Shown: positions 9,221 to 17,540 of the stretch, one piece after another
Position numbering within the stretch: position 1 is the stretch's first letter
How the letters are laid out: every line of letters begins with the position of its first letter
Assembly (NCBI GenBank): GCA_022647565.1
Contig: JALCLA010000004.1
Span: 62,001 to 126,000, forward strand
Direction: 5' to 3'
DNA: 64,000 bases
DNA from: Chiayiivirga sp.
Lineage (GTDB): Bacteria; Pseudomonadota; Gammaproteobacteria; Xanthomonadales; Xanthomonadaceae
The notes under the pieces: model-generated
Database searches by the model: none
Told to the model about the DNA's origin: nothing
The model's input: only the letters and a program-made list of their open reading frames with translations
Translations under genes and position numbers: made by a program

Positions 9221-9383
9221 GTGGACTGTAACGGACAAGTCGAAAGCAGCTCGCTCGATCTGGTTGCGCGGTGCCTGCGCCTCACTCGGCCTGCAGCTTC
9301 GGCTACCGGCCTTGCTCCGGCAGGGCGTCCCGCACACCCATCCTGTCGCGATCCCACGTCCGCGTCATCCGCTACTGGCCACT
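9221..9383 (-). repeat. R1 element, copy 2 (diverged)
   Basis: Read on the minus strand, this stretch aligns along its whole length with R1 copy 1 (1359-1522). Strongly kept core segments include GGGATCGCGAC, GTAGCCGAAGC and GAGCGAGC. The terminal inverted repeats are eroded, most at the element's 5' end. Relative to the gene downstream (the kinase at 9148) it has the same orientation as copy 1 has to the SPFH gene, and it ends 72 bp before the start codon. Confidence 0.75.
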
Positions 9384-9499
9384 GGGACGCGCATCCGTGC
9401 GAAAGCCTGACACGCTCGGCCCTTGCCACCCCAAGCTCGCAGGCGAAGCACCCCGATTATCGAGACTTGCCAAACTGATTGGTACGGCGATGCGCCGTT

Positions 9500-9545
9500 G
9501 TAGAGCCGGGCTTGCCCGGCTTGAGCGGGGCAAGCCCGGCTCTAC
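9500..9545. repeat. REP hairpin of the GTAG class
   Basis: A perfect 18-bp inverted repeat (GTAGAGCCGGGCTTGCCC, 9500-9517 and 9528-9545) with a 10-base loop. REP elements beginning GTAG are typical of Stenotrophomonas and Xanthomonas genomes and are moved by REP-associated tyrosine transposases. None is encoded in this window. It sits just 3' of the sigma factor gene and may also act as a transcript stabiliser or terminator. Confidence 0.8.
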
Positions 9546-9580
9546 GAAAGCAAGGCACCACGTCAATCATTTGCGCAAGT

Positions 9581-10120
9581 CTAGTCCCCAGTCTGCAGCC
9601 GCTGGTGCAGCCACGCCCGCGCGAAGCGCCAGTCGCGCATGACGGTGCGCGTGGACAGGTCGAGCTCGGCAGCGATGCGGTCGAAATCCAGGCCCGCGAA
9701 GTAATGCAGCATCACCACCCGCGCCACGCGCGGATGCTCGATGTCGAGCACCGCCAGGGCCTCGTCCAGATCCAGCAACTGCTCGGCCGACATCGCCGGC
9801 AGCGCCAGCACCTGCTCGTCCTCGAGATCGACCTGGGCCAGGTCACCGCCGTGCTTGGGGCGCAGCCGACGGCGCGCGTGGTCGATCAGCAGGTTGCGCA
9901 TCGCACGCGCGGCGTAGGCGTGGTAGTCGCGCGGCGACAGGCGCCGCTCCGCACCTTCCTCCAGTTGCACCCAGGCCTCGTGTACCAGGGCGGTGGTATC
10001 GAGGGTCCAGGCCTCGCCATGCTGACGCCTTTGCCGCCGCGCGATGCTGCGCAGGCGCTCGTACAATCGGGCCACCTCGGCATCCTGCCCTGCGCGCGAA
10101 ACCGGTAGTTCGGTGTCCAT
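9581..10120 (-). CDS. ECF-subfamily RNA polymerase sigma factor (TIGR02999-like, kinase-associated type)
   Basis: A 179-residue sigma-70 ECF factor. Region 2 covers roughly residues 10-85 (LVHEAWVQLEEG, DYHAYAARAMRNLLIDHAR). Region 4 lies at about 115-175 and ends in a helix-turn-helix (ARVVMLHYFAGLDFDRIAA, then STRTVMRDW). There is no anti-sigma gene beside it. Instead a Ser/Thr kinase gene follows on the same strand, which matches ECF groups activated by phosphorylation (EcfK/PknS, EcfP/PknT). I chose the ATG at 10120. It is divergent from a secreted transglutaminase-like gene only 18 bp away, so the two promoters must overlap or lie inside the neighbouring gene. The target regulon is unknown. 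Confidence 0.88.
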   Translation of the reverse strand: MDTELPVSRAGQDAEVARLYERLRSIARRQRRQHGEAWTLDTTALVHEAWVQLEEGAERRLSPRDYHAYAARAMRNLLIDHARRRLRPKHGGDLAQVDLEDEQVLALPAMSAEQLLDLDEALAVLDIEHPRVARVVMLHYFAGLDFDRIAAELDLSTRTVMRDWRFARAWLHQRLQTGD

Positions 10121-10138
10121 GGACCCAGTGTAGACGAG

Positions 10139-11479
10139 ATGTCCCGGCCCCCGCCCCCGCACCCGCCACCAAGTTCGCCGCCACGGCGATCGCTTGCGGC
10201 CACGCTAGTCGCCTGCGGCGGCGCACTGGCGCTCGGCGTGCCAGGCAGCATGCTGCAAGTCCAGGCGGCCGCCATTCCCTTGCCAACCGATTCGACGGAG
10301 GATGCCCGCACGGCGGGTTCGCCGGACCCGGCCACCTGCACGACCCGCGTGTTGCGAGAACTCGGATGGCAGATCGAGCGCGGCAAAGGCAGCTCGCTGC
10401 GAATCGACGCCGGGCAACCCTGCACTCGCGCTGACCTGGCCGACGCGCGGGCGCAGGGCGACCTGCGACTCCTCGTACCGGACAACCTCGCCATCACCCC
10501 GGCCTTGCTGGAACAACTCGCAAGCCACCCGGCATCGCATTGCGCCTACGCGATGCGCCTCGGCGAATCGACCCGCGTTGCGGTCGACGCGCTGGTGGCG
10601 AATCCGTCGTTCCGCTTCAGCGCCCTGCAGACCGGCTGGATCGGCTTCGGCTCGGGTGGTGCGCGACGCGATGGCTGGGAGCCCGTCCGCAGCTTCGGTC
10701 GTGCCTTTCGTCCGCTGGCCTCTCCGTCGCAGGCAATCCAGGGCTTCTACCGCGGTTCGATCCGCGCCGAATGCGGCGTGGGCCGCCAGATCGCGCAGTA
10801 CGGTACGGTGCATGAACTGTTCGGCGCGCACGGATTCGATGCCGCTTTCAGCCGCGATGAGATCGTCATCGGCACCTTCCGCCAATTGAATCGCTCGGGC
10901 AGCGTGCTGATGGGCTCCGCCGCTGGAGCATTCGTGCACGATGGCGACGGCCACCTCGCTGCAGCGCAAGGCCGGCAAGCCTGGTCCGGCCTGCCCGGCT
11001 TCATCGTGCATGTGTTCGAGCGCCACACCCTCGACGACGTGAACAATCAGGCCGAAAACTTCGTGGTTTACCGCGTCTCCGATGCCGCTGCGAAGGCCCT
11101 GCAAGCGCATCGCGGTTTCGCCCACTACAACCGTCAGGCCCATGCCCTGTGGGAGCTGGCGCGACGCAGCGAACTCAGCGCTCAGCGCATCTTCGAGCGC
11201 CTGCTGCACGAGCGCGACCCGCGGCTGCGCGCGGCCATCTCACCCCGCAACCGCGACCTCATCGAGCAGATGGATGCGATCCTCGCGGACCCCTTCTTCC
11301 AGGGTTTCGAGATCTACGTGCACCCCAAGGGCGTCAAGCCGGTGGCGTATCACTTCGCCCGCCTGCTGGATCGCAACCCGCGCACGCCGTTCCGGATCGA
11401 ACTGGCGCTGCACAACCTGCATACGACCATCTACGATCGCTGGCTCGCGCAGCGGTTCGAGGCCTGCACCGGCCCATGA
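10139..11479 (+). CDS. Secreted transglutaminase-like (bacterial Tgl-type) protein, tentative
   Basis: A 446-residue protein with a Pro-rich then hydrophobic N terminus (about residues 17-44) resembling a signal peptide. The centre shows the layout of bacterial protein-glutamine gamma-glutamyltransferases (Tgl): SPSQAIQGFYRG, then a Cys in AECGVGRQ, then a distal GFIVHVF / NNQAENFVVY block like the GEN..Y region of Tgl. The C-terminal ~110 residues (arginine-rich helices from about 340) match nothing I recognise. If the Tgl reading is right, Cys in AECG is the nucleophile for Gln-Lys cross-links. It is divergent from the ECF sigma gene and could be part of its regulon. The family call rests on motif pattern only; a plain hypothetical secreted protein is the alternative. 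Confidence 0.5.
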   Translation: MSRPPPPHPPPSSPPRRSLAATLVACGGALALGVPGSMLQVQAAAIPLPTDSTEDARTAGSPDPATCTTRVLRELGWQIERGKGSSLRIDAGQPCTRADLADARAQGDLRLLVPDNLAITPALLEQLASHPASHCAYAMRLGESTRVAVDALVANPSFRFSALQTGWIGFGSGGARRDGWEPVRSFGRAFRPLASPSQAIQGFYRGSIRAECGVGRQIAQYGTVHELFGAHGFDAAFSRDEIVIGTFRQLNRSGSVLMGSAAGAFVHDGDGHLAAAQGRQAWSGLPGFIVHVFERHTLDDVNNQAENFVVYRVSDAAAKALQAHRGFAHYNRQAHALWELARRSELSAQRIFERLLHERDPRLRAAISPRNRDLIEQMDAILADPFFQGFEIYVHPKGVKPVAYHFARLLDRNPRTPFRIELALHNLHTTIYDRWLAQRFEACTGP

Positions 11480-11501
11480 GGGGCGCGTGCTCGCCGCCAG
11501 C

Positions 11502-13571
11502 TCACTCGATCGAAGTCGATTTCACCACCGGCTCACTGGCCACGAACGGCTTCACCCCGAGTTCCGAGTACACCGCGCCGGGCGAGACGATGCGCCCCTG
11601 GGTCAGCACGAGCGCTACCTTGCGGATTGCAGCGATGTCCCTGGTGGGATCGCCGTCGACAAGCACGAGATCGGCCAGCAGCCCGGGTTCGACACGACCC
11701 CGGTCCGCATCGACGCGCGCCACTTTCGCCGCCACCGAGGTGGCGCTCTGCAGCGCTTCGGTGGGCGTCATGCCGGCCTGCACGTAGAGTTCCAGTTCGC
11801 GGTGCAGGGTGAAGCCGGCGATCGAGTCGGTGCCGGGCAGCACCGTGATCCCGGCCCGGTGCAGCCGGCCGACGAATTCAACCATCTTCTCGTAGCTCTG
11901 GTTGTAGCGCGCTGCCGTGGCGTCGTCGGGAATGTCCATCTCGGCCACGCGGGCCTGGCGCTGCAGGCTGAGCGGCAAGTGATCGACCACCGCTGCGAAC
12001 GCCTTCGACACTTCGCCGGGACGCTGCCGGATGTAGTCGAAGGTAGCGAGGGTCGGGTCGACCGCGACATCGTTCTTCTTGAGCGAGGCGATGAAGTCCT
12101 GCACTGGCGGCGAGTCGAAATCCAGCCCGGCGGTCATCTCGGCCGGCAAGCGGAAGCGCTCGAGCGTGCGAGTGTCGGTGGTGGGAGTGACGAAGAAATT
12201 CAGCATGAGTTGGTTGATGTGCTGCAGTTCGTCGAAGCCCGCGTCAACCGCATCCTGCGCGCGCAGGAAGGCCGGCACATGGCCGCTCACGCGCATGCCG
12301 CGCAAATGCGCGTAGGCCACCGTGTCCTTCAGGATCGCCTTGGGAAAGGAGTTGTAGATCTTGAGCTGCGGGTAGCCGTGCTGGTAATACCAGTCGATGG
12401 CGTGCTTGGCCTCGTCAAGATTCCTGATCACGAAGCCGTTGCGGGCGGAGAAGTCGCTCTCGCCTTCGAGGAAGCCCGCAGTGACGATGCGCGGACCGAG
12501 CAGCTCGCCACGCAGGTTCTCGTCGATCAGCCCTTGCAGCGACTTGTTGTCGTTGCCCATGTCACGCACCGTGGTAACACCGGCAGCCAGATGCAGGCCG
12601 CCGTTCCAGCGCCCGAATTCATGCCCGTGCATGTCGAACAGGCCGGGCAGCAGCACCCGGCCTCCGGCATCGATCTCGTTGTCCACGCCGGCGTCGGGTG
12701 ATCCGGCAGGCACGATGGCGGTGATCCGGTCGCGCAGCACGTAGACGTCGCTGGGCTCGCCCAGGGCGCCCTTCACGCTGTCGAACACGCGCGCATTCCG
12801 GATCACGGTGAGTCCCTTCGCGGGCGCGAACAGGCGCTTCGCCAGGTCCTTCACCATGCTTCCTTCGGCCTCGACCTGTGCCTGGGTCAAGGCTTCGCCA
12901 TTGCGCTCCCATCCCTCTTCGATCGCGACCAGATAGCCCGGCACGATGAAGGAGAAGACGCGAGGCTCGGCCTTGGTGGCGGCATCGGCCTTGGTGGCCC
13001 AGACGAATTGTGGCGACATCCCCAGACCCGTCTGCGCCAGCAACTGGACCGTCTGCTTCGCACCGTCGCTCTCCACCTCGATTTCGCGCACCACGCGCTG
13101 GTGCAGGGTTCCGCCCGGCAGCAGGGGCAATTCGCTCACTCCACGCCGTGCCATGGCCGCGATCGCCACGCTGCTGGCTTGCGGCGTACCACCGAGCGGG
13201 ATATAGAGCGCGCCCTCGCCGGCGTCGGTCTGGCCTTGCTCCGACGTGGACTTCCACTTCGACTGCCGGCCCTCGCGCCAGAAACGCTCGTCCACCGCCG
13301 CACCGAAGGTGGTGGTGCCGGTCACCTTGTAGTCGGCAAAGCTGCCGTCCGGGGCGAGGCGGAACTCCTCGCTCAGCTCCGGGCCGCGACCGTTGTCCTT
13401 GAAGACGAATTTCACCGTGGTGCGGCCATCGTCACCCTGCTCCACCACTTGTTCGCCGGCCTGCTTGCCGCCATCGACCAGGATCACGTAGCGCAAGGTC
13501 CCGGCCGCCTGCGCGGCGCTGGCGAACAGGACTGCGAAAGCAAGTGCAAGCGGCATGCGAGCGGGTTTCAT
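11502..13571 (-). CDS. Secreted amidohydrolase-superfamily protein (imidazolonepropionase/prolidase-like)
   Basis: A 689-residue protein with a classical signal peptide ([22 protein letters not shown]). A ~240-residue N-terminal domain of unknown type (beta-rich, [12 protein letters not shown] region) precedes the amidohydrolase domain (~265-680). Metal and active-site residues are visible: MHGHEF (HxH), a Lys in QLKIYN that could be the carboxylated bridging lysine, the His of VSGHVPAF, the His of ELQHIN and the Asp of LPGTDS. This points to a periplasmic hydrolase of a cyclic amide or dipeptide-type substrate; the substrate is unknown. The ATG at 13571 starts the signal peptide. The gene is convergent with the Tgl-like gene, 22 bp apart. 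Confidence 0.82.
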   Translation of the reverse strand: MKPARMPLALAFAVLFASAAQAAGTLRYVILVDGGKQAGEQVVEQGDDGRTTVKFVFKDNGRGPELSEEFRLAPDGSFADYKVTGTTTFGAAVDERFWREGRQSKWKSTSEQGQTDAGEGALYIPLGGTPQASSVAIAAMARRGVSELPLLPGGTLHQRVVREIEVESDGAKQTVQLLAQTGLGMSPQFVWATKADAATKAEPRVFSFIVPGYLVAIEEGWERNGEALTQAQVEAEGSMVKDLAKRLFAPAKGLTVIRNARVFDSVKGALGEPSDVYVLRDRITAIVPAGSPDAGVDNEIDAGGRVLLPGLFDMHGHEFGRWNGGLHLAAGVTTVRDMGNDNKSLQGLIDENLRGELLGPRIVTAGFLEGESDFSARNGFVIRNLDEAKHAIDWYYQHGYPQLKIYNSFPKAILKDTVAYAHLRGMRVSGHVPAFLRAQDAVDAGFDELQHINQLMLNFFVTPTTDTRTLERFRLPAEMTAGLDFDSPPVQDFIASLKKNDVAVDPTLATFDYIRQRPGEVSKAFAAVVDHLPLSLQRQARVAEMDIPDDATAARYNQSYEKMVEFVGRLHRAGITVLPGTDSIAGFTLHRELELYVQAGMTPTEALQSATSVAAKVARVDADRGRVEPGLLADLVLVDGDPTRDIAAIRKVALVLTQGRIVSPGAVYSELGVKPFVASEPVVKSTSIE

Positions 13572-13849
13572 CGACGTTCCTTGCGGCCGGGAATGAAGTG
13601 GAGGCACAGGCTACTCCCAGACTTCGTTGTGCCGATAGATCGTTGGTCATGGATGCCGCCAGCGCGGGGCTTCAACCCTGCGACGGCCGGCAGGCAGGAC
13701 GAGCGGCAAGATTCAATCTCTGCCTCACCCGGCCCCATGACCGGCTCGGCTGACCACCCTGCGACGCGTCGATGCCACGATCAACGGTCGTGTTGTTCCC
13801 AGTTCACGCATCCATCAATAGGATGGCGCGCCCACTTCGAGGACCACGC

Positions 13850-14863
13850 ATGCGAATGATCCCTGCAACCCTGGCCCTGTGCCTGGCCCTGTGCTTGACC
13901 CCGGCCCGCGCCGAGGATGGTCCGGACCTGGCACCCACGCGCGTGCTCGATACGGTCGTGGTGAGCGGCAAGCAGCCGGGACCGGGGTTGTGGCGTGTTT
14001 CGAAGGGCGGGCACGAACTGTGGTTGCTCGGCACGCTGTCGCCCTTGCCGCGCCGGATGGAATGGTCCACGGAAGAGGTCGAGGCGGCGATTGCGAAATC
14101 ACAGGCGGTGTTGATGCCGCCCAGCGTCGGGATCCGCGCCAAGGCGGCGCTCGGCGGCTTGTTCCTGTTGCCGGCCATGCTGCGCGCCCGCAACAACCCG
14201 GACAAGGAAACGCTGCAGGAGTTGCTGCCCGAGGCCGACTACCGGCGTTGGCTCAAACTCAAGCAACGCCACCTGGGGCGGGATCGCGGTGTCGAGAAGC
14301 GCCGCCCGATCGTCGCTGCCGCCGAGCTCTACGCGGAGGCGCTGGAAGACTCGGACCTCTCGGAAAAGAACATCGCGGCACGCGTCGTGGAACGCGCTGC
14401 CAAGCGCAATGACCTCGAAATGCTGCACCCCTCGGTGGAAATGGTGATCGAGGATCCCAAGGCCACGCTGAAGGAGCTTTCGGGATCGGCGTTCGACGAC
14501 CTCGAATGCTTCCGACGCAGTCTGGATCAGGTCGAGTCCGACCTCGAAACGATGAAACTGCGCGCCAATGCCTGGGCCTTGGGGGAGATCGGCATCCTGC
14601 GCTCGCGACCGCTCAACAACGCCAGCCAGTCCTGCATGGACGCGCTGCTGCAGAACCGGGTGGCGAAGAAGCTGGGGATGGACGATCTGCCGGCGAGAGT
14701 CGAGGCCACGTGGCTGGATGCCGCGGAAGGCGTGCTTGCCAAGCATCCGCGCAGCTTTGGACTGCTGCGGATGGATCACCTGCTGCGAAGTGACGGGCTG
14801 CTGGCGAAGCTGGAGGCACGCGGCTACGTGGTGCAGCCGCCGGCCGAATCGCGCTCGGACTGA
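13850..14863 (+). CDS. TraB/GumN-family protein, exported
   Basis: A 337-residue protein with an N-terminal signal sequence (MIPATLALCLALCLTPARA) followed by a TraB/GumN-type domain (WRVSKGGHELWLLGTL near 48-63, and the long helical part after it). In this superfamily the core is related to the EreA/ChaN and Tiki hydrolase folds, and bacterial roles are mostly unknown. The usual GTxH histidine of the first motif reads GTLS, so the metal site may be altered. The ATG at 13850 has GAGGA 7 bp upstream, better than the upstream in-frame starts. It stands alone between the amidohydrolase (divergent) and the RNase gene. Confidence 0.75.
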   Translation: MRMIPATLALCLALCLTPARAEDGPDLAPTRVLDTVVVSGKQPGPGLWRVSKGGHELWLLGTLSPLPRRMEWSTEEVEAAIAKSQAVLMPPSVGIRAKAALGGLFLLPAMLRARNNPDKETLQELLPEADYRRWLKLKQRHLGRDRGVEKRRPIVAAAELYAEALEDSDLSEKNIAARVVERAAKRNDLEMLHPSVEMVIEDPKATLKELSGSAFDDLECFRRSLDQVESDLETMKLRANAWALGEIGILRSRPLNNASQSCMDALLQNRVAKKLGMDDLPARVEATWLDAAEGVLAKHPRSFGLLRMDHLLRSDGLLAKLEARGYVVQPPAESRSD

Positions 14864-14987
14864 ACGGCATCGCCGTCCCTCACCGTCGGTCGTTTCGCGC
14901 GCATGACGTTCGCATGACGCTGAAGCACCCGCGCATGCTTCCATGCACGCTGGCGGTGCTTGCGCCCGTTCCCTAGACTCGCGCACC

Positions 14988-15467
14988 ATGCCACCCCGCA
15001 CGCGCGCGCCGAAGTTCCGCCTCGCCCTGGTCCTGCTGGTCCTGCTCGCAGCCTGGTGGTGGAGCCACGATTCGCAGCAAGGCGCTGTGCCTGAGCGGCC
15101 AACCGCGACAACGCGCAGTGGGCTTCCCGTCGCATCACCCCTGCCGCCACTGCCCGAACCGGAAACACGTGGCTCACGGGAGTCCATGGCCTTGCCCGCG
15201 TTCCTCCCGCCCGAGGCGCAGGCCACGCTCGCGCTGATCGCCAGCGACGGCCCGTTCCCGCATCGCCAGGACGGCAGCGTGTTCCAGAACCGCGAACGCA
15301 GGCTTCCCCCGCAACCGCGTGGCTACTACCGCGAATACACCGTGCGCACACCGGGCGAGCATGATCGCGGCGCACGCCGTATCGTCACTGGCGGCGATCC
15401 GCCGCGCGAGTACTGGTACAGCGCCGATCACTACCGCAGTTTCCGCCGCTTCGACACGGAACCCTGA
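14988..15467 (+). CDS. Exported barnase-type guanyl-specific ribonuclease
   Basis: A 159-residue protein with a hydrophobic N-terminal segment (residues ~10-27, LALVLLVLLAAWWW), a Pro-rich linker, and a C-terminal RNase N1/T1-like domain (~80-159). Catalytic positions of the barnase family are kept: Glu in YREYTV, Arg residues in DRGARRIVTGG, and the terminal His in ADHYRSF. The NRERRLP motif is also typical. It should cleave RNA after guanine outside the cytosol or in a target cell. The next gene, 2 bp downstream, is a barstar-like inhibitor, so this is a toxin-immunity style pair. No export machinery gene is nearby. Confidence 0.85.
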   Translation: MPPRTRAPKFRLALVLLVLLAAWWWSHDSQQGAVPERPTATTRSGLPVASPLPPLPEPETRGSRESMALPAFLPPEAQATLALIASDGPFPHRQDGSVFQNRERRLPPQPRGYYREYTVRTPGEHDRGARRIVTGGDPPREYWYSADHYRSFRRFDTEP

Positions 15468-15469
15468 GC

Positions 15470-15928
15470 ATGGACATCTCCGGCGAAGATTCGCCGCCGC
15501 TGCTGCAACTGCTGCCGCTGGTGTCCGAATCCGGCGCGTACCGGCTGCCGCCGGAACTCGTCGACGACCTGGTCGAATGCGGCACGGCGCTGGGACTGTC
15601 CTGTCATCGCATCGACCTGCGCGCATGCCGCGATCCGGCCACGCTGTTCGAGCGCATCGCCCAAGCCCTGGCCTTTCCGCCGTGGTTCGGCCAGAACTGG
15701 GATGCGCTGTCCGACTGCCTGGCCGATCTTGGCTGGCTCGGCGAAGCCGCCGGCTACGTGCTCGTGTTCGACCACGCCCAGGACTTGCGCCGCGAGGCGC
15801 AGGATGGCTACGACACCCTGATCGAGATCCTCGACGAGGCCGCCGACGGGTGGCGCGAGGTCGATCTACCGTTCTGGTCGTTCCTCTGCGAACACGAGAC
15901 CGCACCGACCAATCTGCCGTCGCGCTGA
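15470..15928 (+). CDS. Barstar-family ribonuclease inhibitor
   Basis: A 152-residue cytosolic protein with the barstar signature FPPWFGQNWDALSDCLADLGW (residues ~67-87; the acidic residues of WDALSDCL correspond to the barnase-contacting Asp residues of barstar) and a typical barstar ending. It should bind and block the RNase made by the preceding gene before export. Its ATG follows the RNase stop by 2 bp, so the pair is coupled and the inhibitor is made with the toxin. The ~40-residue N-terminal part is longer than in Bacillus barstar. Confidence 0.87.
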   Translation: MDISGEDSPPLLQLLPLVSESGAYRLPPELVDDLVECGTALGLSCHRIDLRACRDPATLFERIAQALAFPPWFGQNWDALSDCLADLGWLGEAAGYVLVFDHAQDLRREAQDGYDTLIEILDEAADGWREVDLPFWSFLCEHETAPTNLPSR

Positions 15929-15941
15929 GGGCGCTTGCGGC

Positions 15942-16799
15942 TCAATCCGCCTCGTTCGCCGCTTCGCGACCCTGCTGGCGGATCAGGGCTTCTTCGCGCG
16001 CGTCGCGGATCGCATCCTGCACGCCAACCACGTCGGCTTCGCGCTCGTCCTCGACGAACACCCCGGTGAGCTCGGTATCAGGACGCAGTTCGCCCTGTTC
16101 GTACAGGGCCCACATCTCTTCGGCATGGCGCGACAGCGCCAACTCGGGCGCAAACAGCGCCAGGCATTCGCTGATGTTGCGCACGTCGCGTTGCAGCATC
16201 GCGCGTGCCGCGTTGTTGCCGGCGGCGCTCACCACCTGCGGCAGGTCGATGATCACCGGGCCGTCCGGGGCGACCAGCACGTTGTACCCGGACAGGTCGC
16301 CGTGGATCAGGCCCTCGCACAGCATCTTCACCACCTGGCGCATCAGGAAGCGATGGAATCCGCGCGCCTGATCCGCGCCCAACTCGACCTCCGCCAGGCG
16401 CGGCGCCGAATGCCCGTCGGCATCGACCACCAGTTCCATCACCAGCACGCCACTGAAATAGCCATAGGGCTGCGGCACCCGCACGCCGGCACCGACCAAC
16501 TGGTAGAGCGCGTCCACTTCGGCGTTCTTCCAGGCGATCTCCTGTTCCTTGCGACCGAACTTGCTGCTGCGCCCGATGGCACGCGCCTGCCGGCTGCCGC
16601 GCACCTTGCGTCCTTCCTGGTACTGCACGCGCTGCTGGAAGCTGCGCTGCGCCATGTCCTTGTAAACCTTGGCGCAACGGATCTCGGCGCCACAGCGCAC
16701 GACGTAGACCGAGGCTTCCTTGCCGCTCTTGAGCGGGCGCAGCACTTCGTCGATGACCCCATCCTCGATCAACGCGGCAAGGCCAGCGGGCGTCCTCAT
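15942..16799 (-). CDS. RIO1-family serine/threonine kinase/ATPase
   Basis: A 285-residue RIO-type atypical kinase. The ATP-binding Lys is in EIRCAKVYKD (Lys44), the flexible loop with many Arg/Lys is at 60-85, the catalytic loop HGDLSGYNVL is at 166-175 and the metal-binding Asp is in IIDLPQ (185). The bacterial role is unclear; eukaryotic and archaeal RIO1 act in small-subunit ribosome maturation. The ATG at 16799 has a strong GAGGAGG site and overlaps the stop of the TrhO gene, so it is the last gene of a three-gene operon with two RNA-modification-type enzymes. A link to translation is plausible but inferred. Confidence 0.88.
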   Translation of the reverse strand: MRTPAGLAALIEDGVIDEVLRPLKSGKEASVYVVRCGAEIRCAKVYKDMAQRSFQQRVQYQEGRKVRGSRQARAIGRSSKFGRKEQEIAWKNAEVDALYQLVGAGVRVPQPYGYFSGVLVMELVVDADGHSAPRLAEVELGADQARGFHRFLMRQVVKMLCEGLIHGDLSGYNVLVAPDGPVIIDLPQVVSAAGNNAARAMLQRDVRNISECLALFAPELALSRHAEEMWALYEQGELRPDTELTGVFVEDEREADVVGVQDAIRDAREEALIRQQGREAANEAD

Positions 16800-17536
16800 C
16801 GGCAACCCTCCTCGATCGGCTGCAGCGCCGCGTCGAGCGCGACGCGTTCGTCGAACACGAAGCACCGACCCTCGAAATGCGCGCCGCCAACCTGCTCGAA
16901 GTAACCGAGGATGCCGCCCTCGAGCTGCTGCACGTGTCCGAAGCCCGCGTCCTGCATCCACAAGGCCGCCTTCTCGCAACGGATGCCGCCGGTGCAGAAC
17001 GGCACCACCGTGGCATCGCCCAGCGCCTCGCGATGCGGCAGCAGCGCATCGGCGAAGTCGACGAAATTGTCGATCGGCAGGTGCAGTGCCCCGGTGAAGG
17101 TTCCGTACCCGACTTCCTCGCGATTGCGCGTATCCACCAGCACGACGCGCCGGCCTTGATCGTCGTGACCCTGCGCCAGCCAGCGTGCCAGCGACGGCGG
17201 CGTCACGCCCGGCGCGCGCCCACGCAAGGGCGAGGCCCCGCTGCGCCGGAAGGCGATGATCTCGCGCTTGAGCTTGAGCTTGAGCCGCCGGAACGGCTGC
17301 ACGCGACTGCTGCTGAGCTTGACCTCGATTTCCCGAAAGCGCGCATCCATGCGCAACCAGGCAATGAACCCGTGCAAGTGGTCGGCATCCCCGGCGAGGA
17401 ACAGGTTGATGCCTTCGTGCGCCACCAGCACGGTACCAAGCAGTGCCCGCGCCTCGGCCTGATCGCGCAGCACGTCAAGCAGCGCGCGCGGATCTTCGAT
17501 GGCAACGAAGCGATAGGCCGCAAGATTGAGAACCAT
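16796..17536 (-). CDS. trhO: tRNA uridine(34) hydroxylase, rhodanese-like
   Basis: A 246-residue protein of the TrhO/YceA family, which makes 5-hydroxyuridine at position 34 of tRNA. The N-terminal UPF0176-type domain (LLGTVLVAHEGINLFLAG near 31-48) precedes a rhodanese domain with active-site loop FCTGGIRCEKA (catalytic Cys about 182). Length is shorter than Escherichia coli YceA (about 350), because the extra C-terminal zinc region is missing, as in many Xanthomonads. I chose the ATG at 17536, 4 bp after the stop of the radical SAM gene, with GGAG upstream. Its stop overlaps the RIO1 start. Confidence 0.87.
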   Translation of the reverse strand: MVLNLAAYRFVAIEDPRALLDVLRDQAEARALLGTVLVAHEGINLFLAGDADHLHGFIAWLRMDARFREIEVKLSSSRVQPFRRLKLKLKREIIAFRRSGASPLRGRAPGVTPPSLARWLAQGHDDQGRRVVLVDTRNREEVGYGTFTGALHLPIDNFVDFADALLPHREALGDATVVPFCTGGIRCEKAALWMQDAGFGHVQQLEGGILGYFEQVGGAHFEGRCFVFDERVALDAALQPIEEGCR

Positions 17537-17540
17537 GTGC

